A stretch of DNA of 43,454 bases from Oscillospiraceae bacterium. Lineage in GTDB: Bacteria; Bacillota; Clostridia; Oscillospirales; Oscillospiraceae. The DNA lies in assembly GCA_018385135.1 (NCBI GenBank), contig JAHAWY010000020.1, positions 1-43,454 of the forward strand, written 5' to 3'. Shown here piece after piece: positions 15,202 to 23,900 of this stretch. Within the stretch, counting starts at the first letter, position 1; the number at the start of each line of letters is the position of its first letter. The translations under genes were made by a program, and so were the position numbers. Under the pieces are notes generated by a model. That model did not search any database. It worked only from the letters and a program-made list of their open reading frames with translations, and was not told where the DNA came from.

Positions 15202-16071
15202 ATGACACTTGACAAGCAAAGAGTGATCAGCATAATAGCGACCGCGCTGAGGATGATGATAGGCGTATCTATCTACGCTATGGGAATACGTTGGTTTTAT
15301 GTTCCCGCGTCGATGATCTCCGGTGGGATCACCGGTATTTCAATGATGATCAACTACATCACCCAATGGCCTATCGGCGTTATGATAACGATAATGAACA
15401 TCCCCATATTTATTGTGGGCTGGAAAAAGCTTGGCTTGAAAAACATCCTTTTTTCCTTTGTCGGTATGCTGATGTTCTCTGCCGCGCTGGATATTTTTTC
15501 GCTTTTTGAAGTTACTGTTACCGATGATCCGGTTCTCTCCGCGATTTACGGCGGTGTTATCTGCGGCATCGGCAGCGGTATCTTCTATACCAGCGGCAGC
15601 ACCTCAGGCGGTGTGGATGTGATAGCGCGCATTCTGCGCATTAAATATCCGTATATCAATTTCGGGACTCTGCTGCTTTATATGGATGCGGTGATCCTCT
15701 TTGGCTATGCGCTGATATTCAAGCGCTTTGATGTTGCGCTTTATAGCTGCATCGCCGTTTATTGCTCCTCAAGACTTATTGACCTTATCCTCTATGGTAT
15801 GTCGCAGTCGAAGATGTGCCATATCATCTCCGAGCACAGCGAGGAGATACAGGCAGAAATCGTCAAATCCCTGCACCGCGGAGTGACCCTTATCAAGGGT
15901 ACGGGAGCTTATTCCGGACAGGAAAAGCAGGTGCTGCTCTGCGTTGTAAAGCGCCAGCAGATAGTTGAAATTCGCCGTATAATAAAGAACATCGACCAAA
16001 AGGCGTTTGTTATAGTAACCGACGCCAGAGACGTTTTCGGAAAGGGCTTTGAGAATATCAACGCCAACTAA
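15202..16071 (+). CDS. YitT family membrane protein
   Basis: Integral membrane protein of 289 aa with five to six hydrophobic segments in the first 195 residues. It shows the YitT signature blocks (GIRWFYVPASMISGGITGIS; YTSGSTSGGVDVIARIL). A soluble C-terminal DUF2179 domain (about 205-285) carries the GVTLIKGTGAYSG motif. Function is not established. AAAGGAG lies 6 bases before the ATG and the gene begins 24 bases after the parC-like stop, so it is probably cotranscribed with it and with the following lipoprotein gene (27-base gap). Confidence 0.9.
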   Translation: MTLDKQRVISIIATALRMMIGVSIYAMGIRWFYVPASMISGGITGISMMINYITQWPIGVMITIMNIPIFIVGWKKLGLKNILFSFVGMLMFSAALDIFSLFEVTVTDDPVLSAIYGGVICGIGSGIFYTSGSTSGGVDVIARILRIKYPYINFGTLLLYMDAVILFGYALIFKRFDVALYSCIAVYCSSRLIDLILYGMSQSKMCHIISEHSEEIQAEIVKSLHRGVTLIKGTGAYSGQEKQVLLCVVKRQQIVEIRRIIKNIDQKAFVIVTDARDVFGKGFENINAN

Positions 16072-16098
16072 GCTTTTTATGCAAAGCGGAGGCGAGCT

Positions 16099-17259
16099 AT
16101 GAAAAAACGCGCCATATCCATATTGCTTACAGCCGCCGCGATCATTTCGCTGAGCGGCTGCACGGCTTTGTTTAAAAAGGAATACCTCTCCGTCTCCCAA
16201 TATACCGAGGGCGAATATGACAGCTATGATGGCTATATGTGCGAGGTTTCAAACTATGCCGAGCTGAAGGCAGCCATCTTCCAAATGGTTGAAAAACACA
16301 GCGCCGAGGAGCGTATTCGCTTTACCGACTATGATGGAAATATGCAAAGTGATCCCGCTCAGGCGGGCTGGGAGGTGAAAGCGGAAACGGCGCTTGCCAG
16401 TTACTGTGTTGAATACATGAGCTATGACCTAAACCGCATAGTGACCTATTACGAGGCGGTCATCCACATAAGCTATAAGCGCAACGAACGGGAAATTGAA
16501 AACATTATTTCCGTGGAGGACAGGGAAGAACTGGAGGAAGGAATAGGACTGGTGCTTGCCGAGCTTTCCGATTATGCGGCGTTCCATATACCCAACGCCG
16601 TAATGACCGAGGAGGACGTGGCTCAGACGGTATACAACGCCTATGCTGCCGACCCTGTTTCCTGCGCCGTTTTGCCGACTGTACAGATACAGCTTCATCC
16701 TAAAAGCGGCGTTTTCCGCATTGTGGAGCTGGAGCTTGACTACGGCAGGTCTGTTGAGGAGCTTGACAGGCTAAAGCTTGAGCTTTCACAGCGCATGGCG
16801 GAGCTAACGGATGCGCTGCAAAAAACAAATAAGGAGATGTTTGCGCTGGATGCGTATAACCTCCTTGCCAGCAATTGCAGCTACGACCCCGACGGCAGCC
16901 TGCGCCGCGAGCGCTTGCTAGACGAAACGCTTTCCTCCACTGCCTATGCCGCATTGGTAGACGGCTGCGCGGACAGTCAGGGAATAGCGCTGGCATACAG
17001 TGCGCTTTGCCGTGTTGCGGGAATTGAATGCCTTGTTGTTCGCGGCAGCGTTGATAAGCAGGAGCATTTTTGGAATATCATCAATATAAACGGCAGCTAT
17101 TATCATGTGGACGTCAGCGCAGACTCCACATGGGGAGTGGGAAACTCCTTCCTGATGAGCGACGAGCAGATGCAGGCGCGCTGCTGGTGGAACATCGAGG
17201 ATTACCCGGAATGCGGCAAAACGAGCGGTAAGCAGCAAACGAACCAGCCGCAGCAATAA
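16099..17259 (+). CDS. Lipoprotein with transglutaminase-like cysteine protease domain
   Basis: Predicted surface lipoprotein of 386 aa. The signal peptide ends in the lipobox LSGC (Cys21). A middle region (about 40-230) of unknown fold with much alpha/beta sequence is followed by a transglutaminase-like domain (about 245-360). The catalytic triad looks intact: C290 in VDGCADSQG, H323 in EHFWN and D338 in YHVDVSAD. Bacterial members are usually proteases or peptidase-like enzymes of the cell surface; the substrate is unknown. The tail is Gln-rich. Short spacing to yitT suggests one operon; a strong terminator follows. Confidence 0.82.
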   Translation: MKKRAISILLTAAAIISLSGCTALFKKEYLSVSQYTEGEYDSYDGYMCEVSNYAELKAAIFQMVEKHSAEERIRFTDYDGNMQSDPAQAGWEVKAETALASYCVEYMSYDLNRIVTYYEAVIHISYKRNEREIENIISVEDREELEEGIGLVLAELSDYAAFHIPNAVMTEEDVAQTVYNAYAADPVSCAVLPTVQIQLHPKSGVFRIVELELDYGRSVEELDRLKLELSQRMAELTDALQKTNKEMFALDAYNLLASNCSYDPDGSLRRERLLDETLSSTAYAALVDGCADSQGIALAYSALCRVAGIECLVVRGSVDKQEHFWNIININGSYYHVDVSADSTWGVGNSFLMSDEQMQARCWWNIEDYPECGKTSGKQQTNQPQQ

Positions 17260-17272
17260 TTGCAAATATCTT

Positions 17273-17306
17273 GCCCCCGCATCTGAAATGATGCGGGGGC
17301 TTTTTT
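17273..17306 (+). terminator. Terminator of the topoisomerase-yitT-lipoprotein unit
   Basis: Perfect 11-bp stem GCCCCCGCATC (17273-17283) and GATGCGGGGGC (17290-17300), loop of 6, then six T. Confidence 0.92.
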
Positions 17307-17376
17307 CATATATGCCGTCTTGACAATGGCAAGGATATACATTTTGATTATTGCTCTAAATCGAGTCTATTATTTG

Positions 17377-17405
17377 TTGACAGACAAATGATGATGCCGT
17401 ATAAT
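17377..17405 (+). promoter_or_regulatory. Consensus sigma-A promoter of the degV gene
   Basis: TTGACA (17377-17382), 17-base spacer, TATAAT (17400-17405): both boxes perfect. Confidence 0.92.
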
Positions 17406-17465
17406 GATTTTAAAAATCAGATTATACAATTTTTAAAATAAAGCATTGAAAGGAAAAATATTTCG

Positions 17466-18353
17466 ATGGCAAACTTTGTACTTACCTGCTGCTCCACAGC
17501 CGATATGCCCAAGAGCTTTTTTGACGAGCATGGCATTCCCTTTGCCAAATTCCACTTTATTATGGACGGTACGGAATACGAGGACGACCTTGGTCAGTCT
17601 ATGCCCTTTGACGTTTTCTATAAGAAAATTGAGGACGGCGCTCAGCCGACTACAAGTCAAGTCAACGCTGAGGATTACGAAAAAATGTGGGTCGGCTTCC
17701 TCGAATCGGGGCAGGATATTCTTCATATAACGCTCTCAAGCGGAATTTCCGGCACTATCAACTCCGCCCGTGTGGCGCAGAGTACGATGCAAGAGCGCTA
17801 TCCGTCCCGCCGCATAGTGATAGTAGACTCTCTGGGCGCATCCAGCGGCTACGGTCTGCTTGTAACGCGCGCCTGCGAGCTGCGCGACGAGGGCAAGAGC
17901 CTTGACGAGACCGCGCAGTGGCTTGAGGACAATAAGCTCAAGCTGCACCACTGGTTTTTCTCCACCGACCTCAGCAGCTATCTCCGCGGCGGCAGGATTT
18001 CCAAGACCTCCGCTGTTTTCGGCACTCTGCTCAAAATATGTCCGCTGCTTAACATGAACACGCTCGGAGAGCTTATTCCGCGCGAGAAGATCCGCACCAA
18101 GCAAAAGGTTATCAAAACGATCGTTGAACGCATGGAGGAGCACGCGCAGGAGGGTAATGATTACAGCGGCAAGTGCTATATCAGCTATTCCGCCTGTTAT
18201 GAGGATGCCCGCGCAGTTGCCGATTTGGTAGAAGCGCGCTTCCCCAAGCTTGACGGCAAGGTGATGATAAACAGCATCGGCACGGTAATCGGTTCGCATA
18301 CCGGTCCGGGAACGGTTGCGCTGTTTTTCTTCGGCGACGACCGTGTGAAGTAA
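17466..18353 (+). CDS. DegV family fatty-acid-binding protein
   Basis: Soluble two-domain protein of 295 aa. DegV proteins bind a long-chain fatty acid between an alpha/beta domain and a helical domain; FakB members pass it to fatty acid kinase FakA. Seen: the early Ser/Thr-rich STADMP segment, DPxxPTTSQ-like QPTTSQVN (about 61-68), HITLSSGISGT (about 88-98) and YLRGGRIS (about 176-183), all family landmarks. AAAGGA lies 11 bases upstream of the ATG. It appears monocistronic with a perfect promoter. No fakA gene is in the window, so FakB function is a family inference. Confidence 0.92.
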   Translation: MANFVLTCCSTADMPKSFFDEHGIPFAKFHFIMDGTEYEDDLGQSMPFDVFYKKIEDGAQPTTSQVNAEDYEKMWVGFLESGQDILHITLSSGISGTINSARVAQSTMQERYPSRRIVIVDSLGASSGYGLLVTRACELRDEGKSLDETAQWLEDNKLKLHHWFFSTDLSSYLRGGRISKTSAVFGTLLKICPLLNMNTLGELIPREKIRTKQKVIKTIVERMEEHAQEGNDYSGKCYISYSACYEDARAVADLVEARFPKLDGKVMINSIGTVIGSHTGPGTVALFFFGDDRVK

Positions 18354-18475
18354 GGTGATTTTGTAAAGCTCTGCCCGGCGCTTTTGACGAGTTTTTTAAT
18401 TTTCGTGCCATCAGAATATTCGCGTTATTGTCGGGAATGAATAGTATTGCAAAATACAGGAACAGGAGACGGCTT

Positions 18476-19417
18476 ATGGCACGAATAGTAATAGCTCTGG
18501 GCGGCAACGCCCTAGGAAACACGCCTGCTGAGCAACGCGAGAGACTTGATGAGGCAGCACCCTCGCTGATTGGTCTTATCAAGCAGGGGCATGAGATAAT
18601 TGTCAGCCACGGCAACGGTCCTCAGGTCGGTATGATCAAGCTGGGGCTGGATACGGCGGCGGAGATAAACGACAAGGTGGCGAGCTTTCCGCTGCCGGAG
18701 TGTACTGCGCTTAGCCAAGGCTATATCGGCTTCCACCTGCAAAACGCAATTTTGCGCGAGCTGCGCAAGGAAAAAATGCCGTGGTATGTTGCCACTGTTA
18801 TAACGCAGATGGAGGTGGACAAAAACGACCCCGCCTTCCAAAACCCGACCAAGCCTATCGGCGCTTTTTACACCGAGGAGGAGGCAAAACGCCTAATGGC
18901 GGAAAACCCCGGCAGAGTATACCGCGAGGACGCGGGACGCGGCTGGCGGCAGATGGTAGCGTCACCGAAGCCGCTTGATATAGTTGAGCGCGAGAGTATT
19001 TTAAACCTGCTTGACCATGAGTTCATCGTCATCGCCTGCGGCGGCGGCGGAATACCGGTAGTCAAGGACGCGGACGGCGATTACAGCGGCGTTGACGCCG
19101 TTATAGACAAGGACTTTGCCTCGGCAAAGCTTGCCGAGCTTGTAGGCGCTGATTATCTGTTCATACTCACGGCGGTTGACAGGGTATGCATCAACTTCGG
19201 CAGACCCGACCAAAAGGAGCTTATGGAAATGAGCGTTGACGAGGCAAGGGAATACGCCGCGCAGGGTCAGTTTGCTCCCGGCAGTATGCTACCCAAGGTC
19301 GAGGCGGCTATAAGCTTCGCTGAAAGCGGAGCGGGCAGACGCGCGGTCATCGCTTCTCTCGAAAAAGCACCTTTGGCTATGAAAGGCGAGAGCGGAACGG
19401 CAATTTATTCCAAATAG
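18476..19417 (+). CDS. arcC: Carbamate kinase
   Basis: Converts carbamoyl phosphate and ADP to ATP, ammonia and CO2; the reverse reaction is also possible. Amino-acid-kinase fold of 313 aa with RIVIALGGNALG (3-14), SHGNGPQVGMI (about 44-54), CGGGGIPVV (about 187-195) and the C-terminal GTAIY motif. The ATG at 18476 has AGGAG 7 bases upstream; a longer frame from 18428 is not family-like. No arcA, arcB or ureidoglycolate/oxamate genes are near, so whether it serves arginine, agmatine or allantoin/oxamate breakdown cannot be told. It ends inside a very stable hairpin. Confidence 0.93.
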   Translation: MARIVIALGGNALGNTPAEQRERLDEAAPSLIGLIKQGHEIIVSHGNGPQVGMIKLGLDTAAEINDKVASFPLPECTALSQGYIGFHLQNAILRELRKEKMPWYVATVITQMEVDKNDPAFQNPTKPIGAFYTEEEAKRLMAENPGRVYREDAGRGWRQMVASPKPLDIVERESILNLLDHEFIVIACGGGGIPVVKDADGDYSGVDAVIDKDFASAKLAELVGADYLFILTAVDRVCINFGRPDQKELMEMSVDEAREYAAQGQFAPGSMLPKVEAAISFAESGAGRRAVIASLEKAPLAMKGESGTAIYSK

Positions 19418-19461
19418 CATCAGACGTCTGACAGCTTAGGTCAGACGTCTGATGCTATTTT
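19412..19461 (+). terminator. Exceptionally long perfect hairpin at the arcC stop
   Basis: Perfect 21-bp arms (19412-19432 and 19440-19460) with a 7-base loop AGCTTAG, ending in TTTT. The left arm contains the arcC stop codon. Each arm also holds the self-complementary 12-mer TCAGACGTCTGA, so the stem can refold into two smaller hairpins. Works as a terminator by position. Confidence 0.8.
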
Positions 19462-19517
19462 GCGCGGCGGTAAGAGCAAAGCGGTGGATAAAAAATGAGG
19501 AATGAAGCCTTTTTGTG

Positions 19518-19546
19518 TTGCATATCATTTCATTGAATGCTAAAAT
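19518..19546 (+). promoter_or_regulatory. Promoter of the ZIP transporter gene
   Basis: TTGCAT (19518-19523), 17-base spacer, TAAAAT (19541-19546), 60 bases before the ATG. Confidence 0.6.
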
Positions 19547-19605
19547 AGTCTGGAAAGTTGACATAATTTTCTTTTTACATGAGAGAGGAAAGGACCCCCT
19601 GAAGA

Positions 19606-20457
19606 ATGGACAAAATGATATATTGGATAATCTTGGTCACCGCAATTGCCGGAGTGGGCGGCACGGGATTGGGCGGCGCGATAAGCGCCTGTATCAGACG
19701 CGACTCGTCAAAGGTTGTCAGTCTGCTTTTGAGCTTTGCCGGCGGCGTTATGCTGGCGGTGGTATGCTTTGACCTTATCATGGACGCCGTAAACACGGAG
19801 CTTGGCAAGCAGGGCGGGCTTATAACGGTATTGCTCGGCATTGTGATCGGCTATATTGTAGTTGGCGTTTTAAACCTGCTCATTGATGAGCATACCAACC
19901 CAGAGCTTGAGCATATTGACGAAGCTCACCCCAAAACCGCCGATGATTTGGACGAGCTTATCCACTCTGACCACCTTGAAAAGCATATGCAGGAGCGCAG
20001 CAGCCTTTTTATTGCGGGGCTTATCATGGCAACGGCTATCGCTCTGCACAATCTGCCTGAGGGCATGGTCATAGGCGCAGCCTACACGGGACAGAGCATA
20101 GAGCAGGTATGGTCGGGAAGCGGCTTTGTGATGGCAACACTGATAGGTTTACATAACATTCCGGAGGGCATGGCGGTCGCCGTTCCCCTAATAGCGGGCG
20201 GCATGGGTCGCGGCAAGGCAATCGCAATTACGGCGCTAACAGGTTTTACAACGGTGATCGGCGCAATTATTGGCTACCTGCTCGGTTCAATGGGCGATTT
20301 TATGCATGTGCTGGCGCTGAGCTTTGCAAGCGGCGCGATGCTTTATGTGGTATTGGGCGAGCTTTTGCCGGAGTCTATTTTGATGTGGCGCTCAAAGCTT
20401 CCCGCCGCCGCAACAATGGTAGGCATCATTCTGGGCATGATCATAATTTTCGCATAA
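19606..20457 (+). CDS. ZIP family divalent metal transporter (ZupT-like)
   Basis: Membrane importer for divalent metals such as zinc, with seven to eight hydrophobic segments in 283 aa. The paired metal-site motifs are clear: TAIALHNLPEGMVIG (about 144-158) and TLIGLHNIPEGMAVA (about 180-194). A His/Asp/Glu-rich cytoplasmic loop (about 95-130: EHTNPELEHIDEAH, IHSDHLEKH) probably binds metal. The AAAGG site is about 12 bases before the ATG. Monocistronic, with its own promoter and terminator. Specificity (Zn, Fe, Mn) cannot be read from sequence. Confidence 0.92.
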   Translation: MDKMIYWIILVTAIAGVGGTGLGGAISACIRRDSSKVVSLLLSFAGGVMLAVVCFDLIMDAVNTELGKQGGLITVLLGIVIGYIVVGVLNLLIDEHTNPELEHIDEAHPKTADDLDELIHSDHLEKHMQERSSLFIAGLIMATAIALHNLPEGMVIGAAYTGQSIEQVWSGSGFVMATLIGLHNIPEGMAVAVPLIAGGMGRGKAIAITALTGFTTVIGAIIGYLLGSMGDFMHVLALSFASGAMLYVVLGELLPESILMWRSKLPAAATMVGIILGMIIIFA

Positions 20458-20468
20458 GCGAGATATAT

Positions 20469-20505
20469 AAAAAAGAAGTCCGGTTATAAACCGGACTTCT
20501 TTTTT
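20469..20505. terminator. Bidirectional terminator between ZIP and MFS genes
   Basis: Stem AAAAAAGAAGTCCGG / CCGGACTTCTTTTTT around a TTATAAA loop, with A and T runs on the two sides, so it can stop both convergent transcripts. Confidence 0.9.
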
Positions 20506-20518
20506 ATGCCGTGTTTTA

Positions 20519-22030
20519 TTATACGGCGGGAGTTTTTTCAACCTTGTTGTCGCCGTGCTTTACAAGCAGCATGGTTATGAAGGCGAGGAATACGAAAATG
20601 CAGCCGTAGGGGAACAGGGTCGTCATGCCGAACTTATCCATAATAACGCCTGATACAATGGGCGTTAGGGTTTGAGCCGCCATGCTGGCGGTGTAATAAA
20701 AGCCGGTGAATTTGCCTACATTGCCGCCCTGCGAAAGCTCAACGACCATAGGATAGCTGTTTACGTTTATGGTCGCCCAGCCTATGCCCGCCATAGCAAA
20801 CAGCAGGTTCATGACTATCGGAGAGCTGCCGGCGCGCATGAACGAGCCGAGAAGAAAGGCTGTGCCAAGAATGACTATGCCGCCGAGAATGGTCTTTTTA
20901 CGACCGATTTTGGAGGCGACCGCGCCTACGGGGACATATGCGATAATGGCAGCGCCCGTTGCGACCATAAGGGTCAGGTTGTAGTCGAGATTGAGTATGT
21001 TGCTGGCGTAAACGGAGTATTTGCTGATGATGGCGTTGTAGCCGGTAAACCACAAAACAACGGAGGCAAGTATAAGCAGAAGCGAGCGGCGCTCACCCTT
21101 GGATAGCTTTCTGTCGCCTGAGCCGTCCTCGTTTCCTGCCTCCTCTATGCCGTATTTCACGCTGTTTTCGTGCATTTCACGAACAAATTGAGGCTCTTTG
21201 ACCTTCCAAAGAAAGATTGCCAGAGCAATAAGCATAAGTCCGGCGACGCAGCCGAAGAAAAGGTAATAGCTCATCAGCGCGTTTTGTGCCTTGCCTGTTG
21301 CGAAAACTATGCCGATGCCGAGAACGATTATTCCGCCCGCGGCGCCCATAAGGTTGATGATAGCGTTTGCCTTACTGCGCAGCGGCTTCATCGTTACATC
21401 GGGCATAAGCGCAACGGCGGGACTGCGGAAGGTAGCCATGGAAACAAGTGTGAGAAGAAGAACGGTAATGAAGAATACGAGCGGACCTCTGTTTAGAGCG
21501 GTTATGCCGCTGACATAGGCGTGGCGCGCGGGGACTACATAGTTTGTAAAGTCATCGGTGGTTTTGCCGTTTTCATCCGTTATGGGTATAGCGCAAAACT
21601 CCTCGCGGGTGAATTCCTCGTTTATAAAAAGCTCCTTGCCCGTGGGAGTCTGAATGGTGAGTTTGGCGTCATAAAGTGTTTCAAGAGCGGTGGGATTGGT
21701 GGGGGCAACAGCTTCAATCTGTTTTATCTGCATACCGTCGGCAACGGAGAGCAGCATCATAAATACGACGGCGGCTATCGTTCCTGCGGCGATAAACGGG
21801 GTGCGTCTGCCGCGCTTACTGGTGCATTTATCCGAAAGCGAGCCAAAAAGCGGCAGCATGAACAGAGCCAAAACATTGTCAATTCCCATAATAACGCCGG
21901 ACCAGCTTTGTGACATTCCGAACTTGTCCGTAAGTATTTTGGGGATGATGGTGTCATAGGCCTGCCAGAAGGCGCATATTAGGAAAAACGCAAAGCCTAC
22001 ATAAATGGTTCTCTTGTTGTCTAGTTTCAT
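20519..22030 (-). CDS. MFS transporter of the SLC45/GPH-like sugar group
   Basis: Twelve-helix transporter of 503 aa. It has the MFS loop motif GSLSDKCTSKRGRRTPFI (about 63-80) and a second RK-rich loop (VASKIGRKKTILGG). The block FRSPAVALMPDVTMKPLRSKAN resembles bacterial SLC45-like or glycoside-cation symporters. An insert of about 70 residues (about 100-170) between early helices would lie outside the cell and is unusual for the superfamily. GAGGG lies 7 bases before the ATG. A sugar substrate is likely but unproven. The divergent GDPD gene starts 138 bases away. Confidence 0.85.
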   Translation of the reverse strand: MKLDNKRTIYVGFAFFLICAFWQAYDTIIPKILTDKFGMSQSWSGVIMGIDNVLALFMLPLFGSLSDKCTSKRGRRTPFIAAGTIAAVVFMMLLSVADGMQIKQIEAVAPTNPTALETLYDAKLTIQTPTGKELFINEEFTREEFCAIPITDENGKTTDDFTNYVVPARHAYVSGITALNRGPLVFFITVLLLTLVSMATFRSPAVALMPDVTMKPLRSKANAIINLMGAAGGIIVLGIGIVFATGKAQNALMSYYLFFGCVAGLMLIALAIFLWKVKEPQFVREMHENSVKYGIEEAGNEDGSGDRKLSKGERRSLLLILASVVLWFTGYNAIISKYSVYASNILNLDYNLTLMVATGAAIIAYVPVGAVASKIGRKKTILGGIVILGTAFLLGSFMRAGSSPIVMNLLFAMAGIGWATINVNSYPMVVELSQGGNVGKFTGFYYTASMAAQTLTPIVSGVIMDKFGMTTLFPYGCIFVFLAFITMLLVKHGDNKVEKTPAV

Positions 22031-22071
22031 TAAGCTTCCCTCTCTATAATTTATTTAAATCAATTATGAAA

Positions 22072-22100
22072 TTGACTTGAGGACATAATCGGTGTATCAT
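22072..22100 (+). promoter_or_regulatory. Promoter of the GDPD gene
   Basis: TTGACT (22072-22077), 17-base spacer, TATCAT (22095-22100). Confidence 0.6.
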
Positions 22101-22167
22101 ATACAGACAATATTGGTGAAGCGTAAGAATAAGCATAGGAGCATATAGAAAGCATTGAGGTGAATGT

Positions 22168-22992
22168 ATGAATAAATTTGCTAAAATAGCGCTGCCGTTC
22201 GCTTTTGCATCGGCTGCTGCCGCCGCGGTTTATATGGTAAAGCCCGCTAAGGCGACAGAAGAGCAGAAGCTTCCCTTTGTCGGGCGCAACATTGCCCACA
22301 GAGGGCTTTTCACCGAGGATCAGTTCACGCCCGAAAACTCACTTTCCGCTTTTGACCTTGCCATTCAGGCGGGCTATGGCATTGAGCTTGACGTTCACAT
22401 AACCGAGGACGACCGCATCGTCGTTTTCCATGATGATACACTGGAGCGTATGTGCGATGCCGAAGGTCGCGTTGAGGACTGCTTCTGGGCTGAGCTTAAA
22501 AACCTGCCGCTCAGCGGCGGGGATGAGACAATGCCGCTTTTGAGCGATGTTCTCAACCTCGTCGGCGGACGCTGCCCAATAATTCTTGAGATAAAGCCCG
22601 ATAGGCGCAGAAATGAGCTCTGCGAGCGCACGCTGGAGTTTATCCGCAGCTACAACGGCGACATCTGCGTTGAAAGCTTTGACCCGCGCATAGTGGCGTG
22701 GTTTCGCAAGAACGCTCCTGAAATTCTCAGAGGTCAGCTCTCTCAGCCGGCGGGGGATTTCGGCGATGCCGCAAACAAGCTTCAGGCGTTCGCGCTCGGC
22801 AATCTGCTTACAAACTTTATTTCCAGACCGCACTTTGTTGCCTACAAAATCGGTAAAAAACCCTTTTTGGTTCGTCTTTGCGATAGGCTCGGCGCAATCA
22901 AGGTCGGTTGGACAGCGCACGATCCCTCGGCGGAATTTGATAACGACGTGGTTATCTTTGAGCACTACCGTCCCTCTCAGAGGTTCAGATGA
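22168..22992 (+). CDS. Glycerophosphodiester phosphodiesterase
   Basis: Hydrolyses glycerophosphodiesters to glycerol-3-phosphate and an alcohol. TIM-barrel GDPD domain with H44-R45 (AHRG), E57-N58 (PENS), E73 and D75 (ELDVH) and H88-D89 (FHDD), all catalytic or metal residues. The first 25 residues are hydrophobic and Ala-rich (KIALPFAFASAAAAAVYMV), so the enzyme is probably membrane-anchored or exported. Length 274 aa is normal. Its 3' end overlaps the convergent HAD gene by 16 bases, an arrangement that would make antisense ends. No glycerol transporter lies next to it. Confidence 0.92.
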   Translation: MNKFAKIALPFAFASAAAAAVYMVKPAKATEEQKLPFVGRNIAHRGLFTEDQFTPENSLSAFDLAIQAGYGIELDVHITEDDRIVVFHDDTLERMCDAEGRVEDCFWAELKNLPLSGGDETMPLLSDVLNLVGGRCPIILEIKPDRRRNELCERTLEFIRSYNGDICVESFDPRIVAWFRKNAPEILRGQLSQPAGDFGDAANKLQAFALGNLLTNFISRPHFVAYKIGKKPFLVRLCDRLGAIKVGWTAHDPSAEFDNDVVIFEHYRPSQRFR

Positions 22993-23768
22993 GCGCGAAG
23001 CTCGACTACTGAGTCAAACACATATTGAGGCTTTACGGGAGATGATTCTATCATCTCCCGATTTGTTTCGCCCGAAAGCACGCAGACGGAAACAGCGCCT
23101 GCGTTTTCCGCGACGGCGATATCGGTATAAAGCCTGACGCCGACAACGGCTATCTGCGAAAGGGGAATGCCGTGCTGCTTTGAAAGCATGAGAAGCATCT
23201 GCGGGTTGGGCTTGCCTATATAAAAAGGTTCTCGCCCCGTGCACGCGGTAAGCAGCGCGCAGATGCCGCCGCAATCGGGCAAAACCTCGTCGTTCGGCAT
23301 GGGACAGGTGCAGTCGGGATTGGCTGCGACAAAGGCTGCGCCGCGGCGAAGAAAATGTGTTGCTTTATTAAGCTTGTCATAGGTGAGCTGCGTATCAAAG
23401 CCGACGCAGACAACGCCGGGGTCGGTGTCTGAAAGCGGAAGCCCGCCGGCTTTCAGCTCATCATAAAGCGCATCCGTTCCAACGAGATAAACGTCCTGAC
23501 AGGGATAGTTTTCCTTTAAATACTCCGCTGTTGCCATGCTTGAGGACATTACATTCGCCTTGGTGCAGGGAAAGCCCATGCGTTCAAGGCGAGTAACATA
23601 ATCTGCCGCCGCGCGTGAGGAGTTGTTTGTGAGGTATATGTAGCATATGCCCGCCTTGTCGAGCGCTTCGATTATCTCATGCGCGCCGGGCAGTATCTCG
23701 TCGCCGAGGTAGAGTGTACCATCAAGGTCGAAAACAAACATTTTGCAGCTTTGGAGCGTATCTTTCAT
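22977..23768 (-). CDS. HAD-IIA family phosphatase (NagD/AraL-like) with altered motif IV
   Basis: HAD hydrolase of subclass IIA, 263 aa. Motif I DLDGTLY (D14, D16), motif II LTNNS (T47) and motif III lysine in IGKPNP (K186) are intact. Motif IV, usually GDxxxTD, reads GVRLYTD: the first Asp is Val211, the second (D216) remains. The codon is GTC where GAC would be expected, a single-base difference. This could weaken Mg2+ binding or reflect a sequence error. Substrates of relatives are sugar phosphates, phosphoglycolate or nucleotides. The ATG at 23768 has AAAGGAG 6 bases upstream; a longer frame to 23855 is ignored because it overlaps the promoter. Convergent overlap with the GDPD gene. Confidence 0.88.
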   Translation of the reverse strand: MKDTLQSCKMFVFDLDGTLYLGDEILPGAHEIIEALDKAGICYIYLTNNSSRAAADYVTRLERMGFPCTKANVMSSSMATAEYLKENYPCQDVYLVGTDALYDELKAGGLPLSDTDPGVVCVGFDTQLTYDKLNKATHFLRRGAAFVAANPDCTCPMPNDEVLPDCGGICALLTACTGREPFYIGKPNPQMLLMLSKQHGIPLSQIAVVGVRLYTDIAVAENAGAVSVCVLSGETNREMIESSPVKPQYVFDSVVELRAHLNL

Positions 23769-23825
23769 GGAGATCTCCTTTTGGTGACGGAGCTTTGCTC
23801 CGCATCGGGTTTTGCATATAAGAGA

Positions 23826-23854
23826 ATTATACAACAGACCTCGCCGTATTTCCA
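23826..23854 (-). promoter_or_regulatory. Probable promoter of the HAD gene
   Basis: Minus strand: TGGAAA (23854-23849), 17-base spacer, perfect TATAAT (23831-23826). The leader contains a small CGGAGC-AAA-GCTCCG hairpin before the ribosome site. Confidence 0.55.
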
Positions 23855-23900
23855 CAAAAGCATAAATGTGATTTGAACCAAAAAACGCTAAGAAGCTTTG

